Assembly (NCBI GenBank): GCA_037576215.1
Contig: JBANDB010000003.1
Coordinates: forward strand, 1,488,001-1,552,000
DNA: 64,000 nucleotides
Direction: 5' to 3'
Source: Armillaria gallica
Taxonomy: Eukaryota > Basidiomycota > Agaricomycetes > Agaricales > Physalacriaceae
The notes beneath the pieces are model-generated. The model saw only the letters and a list, made by a program, of their open reading frames with translations. It made no database searches and was not told where the DNA came from. A program made the translations under genes and the position numbers. Below are positions 31,768 to 42,524 of the stretch, in pieces; the stretch's first letter is position 1; each line of letters begins with the position of its first letter.

Positions 31768-33911
31768 ATGCCCCTCGAAGAATATGTTTCCCATATTCAT
31801 AAAATGCCCCTCGAAGAATACGTCCATCTCTGCCGACAAGTCGACAAAACCTTAGTGTTACGCAGTCTTGGTTTAGCCACCGTGTTTCGGCTGGCGCTCC
31901 AACTTCGAAAGACCTTAATCACTAGACAAAAGGTAATTGTTACACTAACTTTGTCTCGGTAAATGCTGATATCGTCTTAGCTGAAATCAATTCCTACGGC
32001 TGGGTCATCTGGTATCGTCGGGTCATGGATAGACGCTTTCAAATTCATTTTTCACGCAAAGGAAATCATCGAAGAAGGTCAGAGAATGGTGTGTATCGGT
32101 CTGTCTCACGATCTGTGAATTGACCCGTTATGAATAGTATGGATCGATATTCAAAGTTCCCTTGCTCGACAGATGGACTGTTGTGGTCAGCGGAGCGGAG
32201 AAAATTAATGACATCCGAAAGGCTTCACTAGAAGAACTGTCTACCATTTCCCAGAGTGAAGACGTGAGTGCTGTGTGTCGTGCACGAATTATTTGGCTTA
32301 TGACAAATAGATGGACTATACTTTTGGTCGCTCCAACAGGCTGGACCCTTACCATTTCGAAGTGGTACGAGGCGCCTTGACCCGCAATATTGCCTCTTGC
32401 TTTGCGGACGTTCAGGATGAGATCGAAGCGGCTTTCAGGGACAATATACCGATGACTGAAGGTGCTAAGACTAACAATGTTTTTGAGTCACTCAGGCTGA
32501 CGGTTTTTTGATTGTAGACTGGGTCGAGATACCTGCCTACGAAACCTTTTTGCAAATTGTATGTAGGGCGAGCAACCGGATGTTTGTCGGGCTTCCTCTC
32601 TGTGAGTAACCTCTCCCTCTCGACTCTTCATACCATATTGATATAAACTCGTCCTTGAGGCCGCAACCGCGAATACATCAAACTCAATATCAACTACACC
32701 ATCGAAACTTTCACCTTTGTTCGTATTATCAACATTCTCCCTAGGGTCCTGAAAATGCAAGTCATTCTCACGCAATACTGTTCATACTGGCACTATAACT
32801 TCCTACAATTAGGATTCTAAGTCCTATCTTCACGCCTCGCAGGCGTGGTATAGCGAAGGCAGAGAAATTCCTTGTCGATACCATTCGGGAACGAATGCAC
32901 CAGCAGGATATCTATGGGAAAGATTGGCCGGGAAAACCAGTGAGGAAGTTTTGACTTCATTCACTTTTTATCTGACACGACGGTAGAATGACCTCGTCTC
33001 GTGGCTGCTTGACATAACTTATGGTGATAGCAAGAGGCGCTCAGTAAAGGATCGTTGTGATCGGGTGCTCATGTTGAATATGTCATCTATCCATTCGACA
33101 TCTATGGTATGTCGGATTACTCATCACAGAGCTACAGCTGATTGCGTGCCTACAGGCTCTCACTACTGCCCTGTACGCTTTGGCTACACACCCTGAGTAT
33201 GCTGAAATTCTTCGTGACGAAGTGGAAGCTATCATCAACGAAGAAGGTTATACGAAATCTGCAATGGGAAAGATGAGCAAGCTCGACAGCTTTATGAAGG
33301 AAGCGCAGAGATTGTATGGTAACATTAGTGTCTGTGAGTTGTCAATCTGTTCATTACATCAATCCCTTCTGACGATTGGGTACAGTCGGAATGATGCGTG
33401 AGGCCCGTAAGGACTTCGTATTTTCAGACGGGACGGTGGTTCCCGTTGGAGTTCCAATGGTTGTGGCCTCTCTGTCCACGCATACAGACGAAGTACATAT
33501 GAGCTTTTTTTACCCTGACAGTCCCTCTCATTATGTCTCTATAGAAGAACTACGAAGACCCATTAGAATTCAAACCGTGGAGGTTCTCTGAAAAGATGAA
33601 ACAAGAAGGCGAAGGCACGCGCCACGACATGGTCACATTGAGTCTGGATTTCGTCTTCTTTGGCAACGGGCGGTCAGCATGGTGCGTATATGTCGAGCTC
33701 TCTGAAAACTCCTCAGGTTGACATATTTGTGTGCAGTCCGGGCAGATTCTTCGTTGTCAACGAGTTGAAAGCTATCATGTCCTACGTTCTCCTGAACTTT
33801 GACGTGAAGCTTGACAAGTTCCCCACGCCAGTGTGGATTGCTGAAACTCAGCTGCCAAATCAGAGCAGCAAGGTGTTGTTCAGGAAGCGCGTGCGTACCC
33901 CGCGACAGTGA
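31768..33911 (+). CDS. Cytochrome P450 monooxygenase, copy B (12 exons, 514 aa), intact
   Basis: Exons: 31768-31932, 31981-32088, 32138-32263, 32311-32461, 32518-32601, 32660-32756, 32843-32939, 32987-33106, 33156-33333, 33386-33492, 33545-33681, 33737-33911. Exon lengths sum to 1545 nt with no internal stop, a normal length for fungal P450s. Intron 6 is GC-AG, the others GT-AG. Motifs: WTVVVSG, the I-helix SSIHSTS (the A-I-H-T-T-S type of ent-kaurene-oxidase-like fungal P450s), KEAQRL (ExxR), FKPWRF, and the heme loop FFGNGRSACPGRFF with the Cys codon split by intron 11. The usual Arg/His two before the Cys is Ser. Starting at the second ATG (31804) gives 502 aa. Substrate and partner reductase are not deducible here. 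Confidence 0.93.
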
Positions 33912-34255
33912 CGATCAGAAGGAGTTGAGCGTCGAAGAGTTAAGAAATAGTGCCTACTATGTCGTTCCAGTACCAGTATGAATCTTTAATGAAGTGGTGA
34001 GCCATCGCGGGGCGTGGCACGTCTGAGTCCTGTGTGAGATCCAGCAACAATGCTGACGACAATTTCGTGCCAGATTTTGCGACGAACAATGCAATTGATT
34101 AGGAAACGAAAATTGTGCCTTCGAACGTCGTCAACGTATGCAATGATATATAGATCGGCTCTGCTGGACGCGGGGAAAATGTTTGCTTGGCGGCAGCTAT
34201 GAACCCGACGATCTACCCGAATATGCGCCTACACTCTCATCCTGTTCGTTGATGT

Positions 34256-37080
34256 ACTGTACGTGAGTGTACAGTAGAAACGCCAGAATGAGCGTTACGG
34301 TGAAGATTTAAGGAAACTCGGAAACAGCCTCCGAGCTACGCGTTACGGTTGCCTGATTGAGCAACGGCGCCAAGGTAATCGTTATATTGTTCTAAAATAT
34401 TCGCAATGTTACTCTGCTTGAAGCGCTTATAGAATTACAACTGATATTAAAAGAGCTCGTACTTGAAATTTAAGGGGATTTTTCGATTTTTTCAATGATT
34501 TTCTATAGCCACCCCTTCGTGTCCAGAAAGTGTACGTTCTCCAGTAGTTACAGTGCAAGCCAACGCACACATTTCCCAGTAATACTAGAGCCAAGTGCAA
34601 CGTGTGCATTGTTGACATGATACACTGAGGAAATGTTACAGTGAAAGCCAACGTGCACATTCCCCAGTAACACTTGAGCCAAGTGCAATGTGTGCATTGC
34701 TGACAAAGGCTTGGGCCGCAGAAATATACACCTGTCATTGATCACTACGTGTGTTTGTCGACACGTATTAAGATAATCGTGTATCATTAAATAAATAAAT
34801 ACATGTAGTATTTGAATATATATAATCAACGATAAAATATGTGCTGGTGGGCGGGCACGGCGGGCTGTAGGCATCGACGGTGGTCATCGCTATCAGGTAT
34901 GGTCGAAAACGGGGACTGTGAGGATGTGGGGATTAATGCACTGCTGAAAAGGGTGAGACATGCTGGAGAATGTGTGCTTCGGGACAGGGAGTAGGCGCAC
35001 AATGGTGATGACGTCAGGCAGCAGGTAGTGGTGGGGGTACCTGTGGTCGCGTAGCCATGAATTCGGGTACGCTCATCACAACATGATGCCTAAAAAGGCG
35101 TGCATGTTGTCAGCGTCGCCCGCTGTCCGCATCCTGACCTCGCTTGTACCCATCCACCCTTCTGCACCTCTCCAGCACATCCTCACCTTCCACTCCATCC
35201 CTTGGCTATGACTTTGTAAGACTCTGCTTCATGCTCGAAGCCTCCCCACCCCTCACGCCGTCGCTGTCGCCATCGTGACCGTCATCGTTGTTGTCGGCAT
35301 TGGGTGTGCATCGCTTTCCTGGCTGCAGAAGGTGGTCGATGTTGTTTTTCAGGTTAGACCTAGTATCGTTGGTGCATTTGAAAACTGGGGTCGACGCAGA
35401 TTGGCCCCGATTTCGATGCGGGAATGCTGGGGTGGGTCGCAACAGGAATGGGATTGGGCATCATGGTTGCCAGTAGGCATTGGTGGGCATCGTAATCAAT
35501 GGCAAATGCGTTGGTAGCATTCCTCGTCATCTGGGATGGAGCTAATAATGCTGCCTCGTGTGAGGGCTTACACATGGCCAGTAGGGAAAGAAGCAGAAAA
35601 GAAGCGACACAGCCACTTGATCACTCTGCGGTTTCACGGACCGGAGCGATTGAGCGAGCGGAATACATGCTCGGGACGCATCCTCTGTTCAATTCATCCC
35701 TTCTGTGGCCTCAAAATCATCGGAATATAGTATTATGGCAGTGTAGAGTATATGTATGTAGTTTTCTGTGTATGAAATACATCCCAACCTTGATTAATAT
35801 GTATTTCATGGTTGATAAACCACATTTTGGGGCCATTTGTTAGAGTATATCCATTCTGTGCGGTTCCATATACCATCACCAAGGTCCGGATGAGGTGCAT
35901 ATGCAATATTATGCTTTATGTTGTCCAAACATAGTGTCTGATTTACAGAGATCCACTTGTATAAACCTCGTTATTCACTTCATTGCTTAGAAAATGTATG
36001 CTCATATTCTATCTTGGTGCATTTTCGTCTGATTGTCTCACCGAAACAAAGTTATTGCATCGGAGGCTCAGGGCAGGTGCCTTTTCAGATATATGCCACC
36101 CAGAATAAATGAAATCCATACTTTTACAGACTCTGTATTCTCGTTTGAATGTGTACTGTGGGGTGAAGGATGTGTTGCATTTGCATTTGATAATGTAATT
36201 CATATTTATCTTTGAATCAGATTAATAATAATAGGGACACAAAAGCTATACATAAAATATGAATACTAATAGACACCATCTGGTAAAAATTGAGCGCTAG
36301 AAGAGCTACATTGACTGTACAATTGCGACCCGTTGGTCACTGCAAGTGATTTAGGGGCTGTCTGGCAAATTCTGGAAATCAACTCAAAATGTTCTTCTCT
36401 CACTAGTCCTACATGCAGTGAGAAAGAAGCTTACAGAGTCTTCATATATTATACCAGTGGACATTCTATATCTAAAAGAACAGATTATACAAATATTTTG
36501 TCCAAGATTCCAAGCCTATCGGATTGGGAATACTATATTCCCACGGTAGGCACATCCAAGCGCACGTCGACGCATTCACCCAAAATATGCCATGGGTGGG
36601 CGTTGAGCAGTGTGTGGAATATTATTTTCAGGCCTGCGTTTCTTTTTTTGGGACCCAAGCGATGTTGATGAATGGGAGGGCAGGAAATTCGGCACCAATC
36701 TGGTACACTTGCGTGCACTGATGACGTAGCTGAGAGCGGACCAATGGGATTAATACGACACATACAATGGGGGTGGAATCGATATCTGAAGCATGGGAAA
36801 TAGCTCCTGGGAATGTGCAAAGCCATGATTTGATCATGACGCCACGTGTATGTCAATGTGTGCATTGATAGACAGAGAGCAACTACTGGAAAACGTGTGC
36901 ATTGGCTTGCACTGTAGTTACTGGGCAAATGTGTGCAATATGGACGCTATGGACTCCTATAGCGTAACAAAAAAAAAGGGCAACTGGTCGGCCGTTACAC
37001 GTTACGGAGGGCGAAATAAGCAACAAAACGGTACCTGCGTTACGCATTACGGTTTCTACTGTACACTCACGTACAGTATT
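34256..37080. mobile_element. DNA transposon, 2.8 kb, TA target, hairpin-ended inverted repeats, apparently non-autonomous
   Basis: Ends CTGTACGTGAGTGTACAG (left) and its complement (right), the match extending through GTAGAAAC, with TA on both sides. Duplication unit A preserves the empty site with one TA. Each terminus can also fold on itself (TACTGTAC/GTACAGTA). Subterminal CGTTACG-type motifs recur near both ends. No transposase domain was recognised in the short internal frames. TA targets suggest the Tc1/mariner group, but the ends fit no family I know. Confidence 0.8.
34547..34703. repeat. Two ~71-bp direct repeats inside the DNA transposon
   Basis: Units begin at 34547 and 34633 with GTTACAGTGCAAGCCAACG and GTTACAGTGAAAGCCAACG and end near GCATTGCTGACA. 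A related inverted stretch lies at 36855-36935, so they belong to the subterminal repeats of the element. Confidence 0.7.
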
Positions 37081-37320
37081 CCTTCACAGATGTGAAGCGG
37101 GGACAGAAACCGAGGGACAGAGAGTTATACACGACGCCCGTTTTCCGAGCAGCCACAACACAATTAGCACCAATTAATAATCAGAGAAGCAAACCCACCT
37201 GATTCTTATTGAGGATTGAGGAGACTGATGAAGTCGAACAAAGAATAACCGACGCCGAATGATTTGAAACCTGTGAGGGCCTCTCAATCTCTCTGCGATG
37301 AAAGCTTTATCGACCCATAC
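37081..37320 (+). repeat. Segmental duplication unit B, right part
   Basis: After TTCCT the B unit has about 100 bp not found in unit A, then 37199-37320 matches 28150-28272. A minus-strand frame (KAF-AERLRGP and IIRR-LFFVRLHQSPQSSI) is open in both copies. Confidence 0.7.
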
Positions 37321-37399
37321 CAATTCACTCAACATCTTCAATCTTATGAGCTCCATTCGAATGCCAACAGATATTTTGAGCTGCTTGAACTCGTTTTCA

Positions 37400-37610
37400 A
37401 GGGACGAGTGGCATGCCTTGGTAGAATAGCGTCAGATGATGAAACAGTATAAGACTTCGAAAGAAAGAATACTCACCACGAGCCACGGCTGATCGTCCTG
37501 GGCAATGGGCAATATCATACATCTCCGCTGGTTCTTGACCATCGATCGGTGTCCCAGATGACGACAAATCAATCGTGTCGCTCGACTTCCTTTTTCCGTT
37601 CTCCGCATGA
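37400..37610 (-). CDS. Possible exon of an unrecognised minus-strand gene
   Basis: From an ATG at 37625 region the frame reads MQVTEDHAENGKRKSSDTID and SSSGTPIDGQEPAEMYDIAH then CPGRSAVAR, followed by a GTGAGT donor. Charged and Ser-rich, it could be a nuclear protein start. Downstream exons were not established. The flank 37630-39270 holds no recognised gene; a C/T-biased, palindrome-poor segment lies at 38320-38600. Confidence 0.25.
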
Positions 37611-39274
37611 TCTTCGGTGACCTGCACTATTCCATGAGATCAACTTTGCTTCAAAGAAACAGGCATGAGAAGGTTTACTCAGTGGGAAAGGCATGTCGTC
37701 AAAAAACGGTGTTGTACGTAAGAAAAAGAGGTGAGCTGCAGGATGCATATAAGTCTATGCAGACCTCACACTTCTTGGAATACCCAAGTCGTGTTCATTC
37801 TGCTTACACCATAAACCCTGCCTTGTCAAGACGGAGTCAATAGATCTTACGCCGACATTTTCGAAATATGACATACTGGGACTCACCTATCAACGCGAAA
37901 GATCATGAACATGCCCTGGCAACCATGTTTATATCGGTCACTTACTGCAGGTGTGTCTGCGGAGCACACAATAAGTCAGTTCCTCCGATTTTATCAAAGC
38001 CACAGACATCATATGCCACCATCTTGGTGGCAGACTAGGGCCAGGAAAAGAGCTATTGATTTGATAAGGTGATGCAAAAAGCATTGAGGACAAGGATTAT
38101 GAATGCCTGAATACCTGTATGTTGTTGAAACTTCCATGAGCATTTCATATGCAACACATGCACCAGTAGAATTGGCTGAGCCAGGTAGTATCAGGGCTGT
38201 TGTAATGCCAGCAGTAGAGAGAGGGTATGCATTGTCGTGAGTATTCAACCATCCAAGCTTTGAAGTCATGGCCATGCGGTTCCCTTGAGAGAGTTGCCAT
38301 CCATGACTGAAGCACCCCAGGCCAGGCTGTAGTATTAGACCAAATGGACCTGGATAATATCCAGGATGGACTTGATCAAATCATGGATAATTATCCACCA
38401 TCTACCCAGGTTCATCCCTGGGGCGAAATTTTGAAATTTTGGGCCTGGTCCAGGGAAAATTTTTGATTTTGGGGTCGATAATTTGGTCATTTCCACCACT
38501 TTGGGGGTGTCACCCACAATTCCCCCCACATTCTGTTTCCCATCCACCCAGCTGTCCCTAATATCCATACTCGGCTCGACTTTCGCCTCATATTAGTTTT
38601 GCACCATTTTGCACCCTCTATTTGCCATGTACTTCATTTTCCCTGATGACCTCAAGTCTCAACCAAGCAACCTTATTTACTCATATCTTATCACCCTGTG
38701 CATCTCAACTGTACCCAATATGCAGCGTCTTCCTTTTATTGCAACACATTAACAATGGTCTCCCTTCCCACAAGATGGCCAAAAGAACGGAACAAAAAAC
38801 GCTGCGAGTGAAGTCACACCATCTTCTAGGATTTGAAACTACAGTGCCAACATCTCCACATTGCAGGAACATCAAATGCAGGCTGGCGGAGCCATATCTG
38901 GGTAGAGAGACTTTCAGTTGAACTGTCGCAAGGCTGTCTGCTTGACAATCAGAGGTATGTTCCCTCTCCCCCAAGTTCAGTTTTTTACTAGATGACTGAC
39001 CCGTTTATTATGGCTTTCATGCGATGCTGGGTCGGCGAAGGTAAGGCCTAGCTACGACTATTTACATTGAAGCTAAAGAGGGTTACTACAGGCAGACTGT
39101 CAAACGAAGATATACGCATGCCGCTGACATACTCTGCAAATGTCTACGCATGTAATTTTGCGATTTATAGGAATGAGTACAGCAAACGATACCCAGATGC
39201 TAAGGCAACGAGAGAAACAACAGAGCGCAGTGTTTACAATGCTAGTAATGAAATTACCAGAGTAAAGCTGGGTG

Positions 39275-40761
39275 GAGCGCATGGCTTAACCTGAGGATAG
39301 TACTAGAAAGACTGTACTAGGTATAAAGTCCCAGTATTTGACACTAAGTGCTCTGACAGGGAACAGCACACGCACACTAAGAATAGCACAGAACACGCTT
39401 ATGAGATAATTACAACTTCGCGCAACATTGATCTATGATGCGCAAGGCATGGCAGACCCGGAACCTAGAGCTCTAGGCCGTATGATGTCAGGACTCAAGT
39501 AAATCCGAAGTTTCTGACTTCGTCCGAAGCACGCGAGGTCTAGACAAGAGACTCGTTGCCTTCACTACTACAAGAATTCCCTAAGAGAATATATTAAAGC
39601 GAAATAAGAGTCGCGCGCTAGGCTGCAACTCCGAGGAGATAGCAACTGATGTCAGTACACGTGTGTTAGCATTGTTAACCGACGTCGCAACACTCAGAGA
39701 CAGGATCTGGCCCCGAGCCAGGCTCCTGAGTCAGCGCCAAGCAATGGCGTGCTAATGGCGACATGCGTGGGATGCAGGCGAGGGAGCTTGGCAACTTAAA
39801 TGATACTATATTTGGTGGTACAAATTTGTAGAACGTAAAATAAATAAATAGTGCAGTATAATAGTAGTGTACAAGTTTCGGACCCCTGTTGTAGTCATGC
39901 GCAAGCCTTCAGCTTGATGCCATAGCTTCTGGATCAGTTTGTAACTTCGAGCGAGAGAATAAACCTAGAATTGATATCATACTGAGTGAATTGAGTTGCG
40001 CGCGAGGCATAGAAAGCGAACGCGGTGCTTGTGTGACTGTTGATTGGTTGGGTGACTTGCGCTCTAACCTGAGAAGAAGAGTATAGTGTCATTGAGGACG
40101 CGCTCTTGTGCTTTGAGGGTTTCTTGTGACGCGAGGCACTACAAGTGGCAGAGGTTCAAACCCTTTGGCTTGATTAGTGCTCGCTTGAGAGTAGATATTT
40201 CCCAAGTGGCATAGGTTCAAACCCTGTGGCTTGCGGACAGTGTTTTATAAGGTTTTCTGTGTCTCTGGATTGCATAGGTCAGAACCCTGTGGATCTATGA
40301 TCGGTTTGGAAGCTCGAGTGTGTAGGTTTGAATCCTGTGGCTTTAGCGGACGGGTTTGTGAAGTGTTTCTGCTTGGAGCGCAAAGCTTTGAGTCGTGTGT
40401 TGTGTGTTTTAAGTCGTTTGAGGTCATTTCATGTGTCGCTCCAGACTTAGTGAGGGTTTTGTGGATGTCTCTCGACGTTGCGTGTACTGTACTACACCTT
40501 GCCTTGAGGCCCAGCGACAAACTGTTGCTCCTCTTGTTATTAAAAGCCTTTGGACTTAGAGAAATCCAGATACTAGACACGCACTATTGCTATACGTTTG
40601 TATCCTATATTCTGAGAGTCACCTTGCCTTGTTTCTATCTGCTTCTATCGCATCAGAATCCCCCACGAACTTGAGGGTTTGTGTGTGTAGTGTTGGGTGT
40701 GGGTGTGATCAGTGTCTTCGACGCTGTTGCATTTCTAGCTTGCGTGCACAGAGTCTCTTCA
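39275..40761 (+). repeat. Second copy of the 1.77-kb repeat, left end degraded
   Basis: Follows the order of 6300-7938: the AACTCCGAGGA phrase (39630), AATAAACCTAGAATTGATAT (39957), the T-arm-like units, TTAAAAGCCTTTGGACTTAG (40540) and the end GCACAGAGTCTCTTCA (40746-40761). No target duplication was found because the left end is unclear. It abuts the 5' fragment of the gene hit by element 2. CpG is better kept than in the 6-8 kb copy. Confidence 0.8.
40150..40345 (+). repeat. Four T-arm/B-box-like units in the second repeat copy
   Basis: GGTTCAAACCC at about 40153 and 40214, then the degenerate GGTCAGAACCC near 40277 and GGTTTGAATCC near 40325. It is the counterpart of the six-unit array at 7200-7525. 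Confidence 0.65.
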
Positions 40762-40849
40762 ACGTTTCTGAGGCTGCAGAGTGCATGCCAGGCTGTAATC
40801 AACTCTGTTGGCGGTGTTAGTGGGAGCAACACTGCTAAATGGCTTGTGA

Positions 40850-41030
40850 AGCCACATTAGCATCATTGAGCTACTGTTGGGATGTCTTCACGCCCTCCCT
40901 ACCTCATTTACTCGGGTCAGTCTGACCATTGCTGAGACCCAGCATGTTGTGCATGAATTACATGCATTCGTCAAGTATATGACGATATACAAGCCTCTTA
41001 TGGAGGCTCTGGAGAGTGATGTGCCCAGTA
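40850..41030 (+). pseudogene. 5' fragment of a hypothetical gene split by Ty3 element 2
   Basis: Frame with HVVHELHAFVKYMTIYKPLM and EALESDVPS, reaching the insertion site. Removing element 2 and one CAGTA joins it in frame to MPIDDTLVGVFSND at 49298. The upstream exon is lost at the end of the repeat at 40761 and a TGA lies at 40847-40849. Confidence 0.6.
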
Positions 41031-41391
41031 TGTTACGATTTATTCACTTTTTTCCTTATCTTATCCGGCACCTTGGCCCTCTGGCACCTCGGCACCAACC
41101 ATCGCAACTCCATTGTTCCCACCGTCGCCCCACATCTTTCTATCGAAGCCGCATACCACCAAGCTATTATTAGTTTCCACAGATCGTATATAAGTAGCAC
41201 AGCTCTCAGCTATGTACCCTAGCTTTGAGCTAAGTTTAATACACCCCGGACTTTACTCCTACCGCTTGCTGAGAGTTCACTGCGTATACTGCTCCGCTGT
41301 AGCAGACACCACGGTTCTATCAATCTACCCAAAGTGCGAGGTAGTGCATCGTTAGACGCCTAGTCTGTTATTCCCGGGTCCGGACATAACA
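41031..41391 (+). repeat. 5' LTR of Ty3 element 2
   Basis: 361 bp from TGTTACGATT to GGACATAACA. A TATATAAG promoter-like box lies near 41188. It has 16 bp (TTGGCCCTCTGGCACC) absent from the 3' LTR and keeps CpG at all eight sites where the 3' LTR has TG or CA. Confidence 0.95.
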
Positions 41392-41586
41392 GTTAGCTCG
41401 AAGCTTTCTTGAATCTCCTTCCGTATACCGCGGAGATCCCTATGCCCCAGAAACGACAACTGAAACACGAAAAGAACCAGAGGAACCCCGAGACCAAGAA
41501 CGTGGACGGAGGGCGACGCAAACCCAGAGCTCGGAAAGGAAGGAACTACTCAAAGAAGCGTGAGTTATTCCCTCCCCATTACCACC

Positions 41587-41769
41587 ATGACGACTTCCAC
41601 TCCTACGACTATTGCGGCTATAACGACTACAACTGCAATATTGACTAGACAAGAACTCTTGTTCCTCCTATTCTTGAATATCGTCACCATCCTCTCGCTT
41701 TTCGTTCTAAAATTCCTCCTCTACCAACTATCCCAGACGCTGCGCGAAGTGCGGCTTCGAGATCTATGA
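41587..41769 (+). CDS. Small ORF with one membrane segment in the element 2 leader (first of two)
   Basis: 60 residues: a Thr-rich start, then LLFLLFLNIVTILSLFVLKF, a strong single transmembrane segment, and a basic tail. Its TGA overlaps the ATG of the next ORF. No family recognised. It lies between the 5' LTR and gag, not the usual env position. Confidence 0.4.
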   Translation: MTTSTPTTIAAITTTTAILTRQELLFLLFLNIVTILSLFVLKFLLYQLSQTLREVRLRDL

Positions 41770-41981
41770 CCCCGGACCTGAACCCAACGCAAACCGTCGC
41801 TCTTAGTGCCGCCATCGTAACCACCACCTTTTTGTGCCTCCTCACTGTGGCACTAGTCCTTGTATATCAGGAACAGATTCGGGGATTCCTCCACCGACGA
41901 GGGGTCCTCATTGTACCACCACCACCACCAATTCCTCGACACTATGTCGAACTACCCAGACTCGATCCCGCCCACATCTGA
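41766..41981 (+). CDS. Small ORF with one membrane segment in the element 2 leader (second)
   Basis: 71 residues starting at an ATGA overlap with the preceding stop. AAIVTTTFLCLLTVALVLVY is a clear membrane segment, followed by a basic stretch FLHRRG and a proline run. It may be a real accessory protein or a chance pair; the hydrophobic design repeated in two adjacent ORFs argues against chance. Confidence 0.4.
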   Translation: MTPDLNPTQTVALSAAIVTTTFLCLLTVALVLVYQEQIRGFLHRRGVLIVPPPPPIPRHYVELPRLDPAHI

Positions 41982-42524
41982 CCAGGCATGGGGACGGAGC
42001 GCTCAATCCTACGGAACCGACGACAGGGGGAGTCAGTCGTCTTCTTCGAATCCTGTCAGGGGTTCGTTGAGGATCGAGAGCCTACTCAACCCGCTTCCAG
42101 AGCCGGATCCTTCACACAAGCAAGAACGCAGGACGTACGGCGTGAGGAGCCCGACCCCCAGAATACACCCCCAGACAACATCTCCCCGCAAGGGGACCCC
42201 AACTCGAGGCCTTTCTACGATGCCCCCCGACGTGACCCGCTCAGTGGCCGCTTGGGACGGCTCGAAGACCCATTGAGGTCGACAGTGACTTGGACGATAG
42301 TATCCCCCTCATCATCCTGGATGAGCGAGGAGTTCCATACGCCCCTGGGATCTCCGGAGCCTCCACCCCTGAATCTGTCCCCGCCGTTCTGAGAACCATT
42401 ACTCCTGACCCAGAGCCCATGGGAGCCGCAGCAACCCCTGCAGACCCGGAACCCCTTCCGAACCCAGAACCTGTCGTGGCTGGACCGCTGCGACCACAAG
42501 ACGACGACGACCCGCTCAACCCCT

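Larger units (their letters stand above)
31610..34255 (+). repeat. Segmental duplication unit B, left part
   Basis: Matches unit A from 25548. It contains P450 copy B and ends at the TA target of the inserted DNA transposon; the unit resumes at 37081. Confidence 0.9.
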
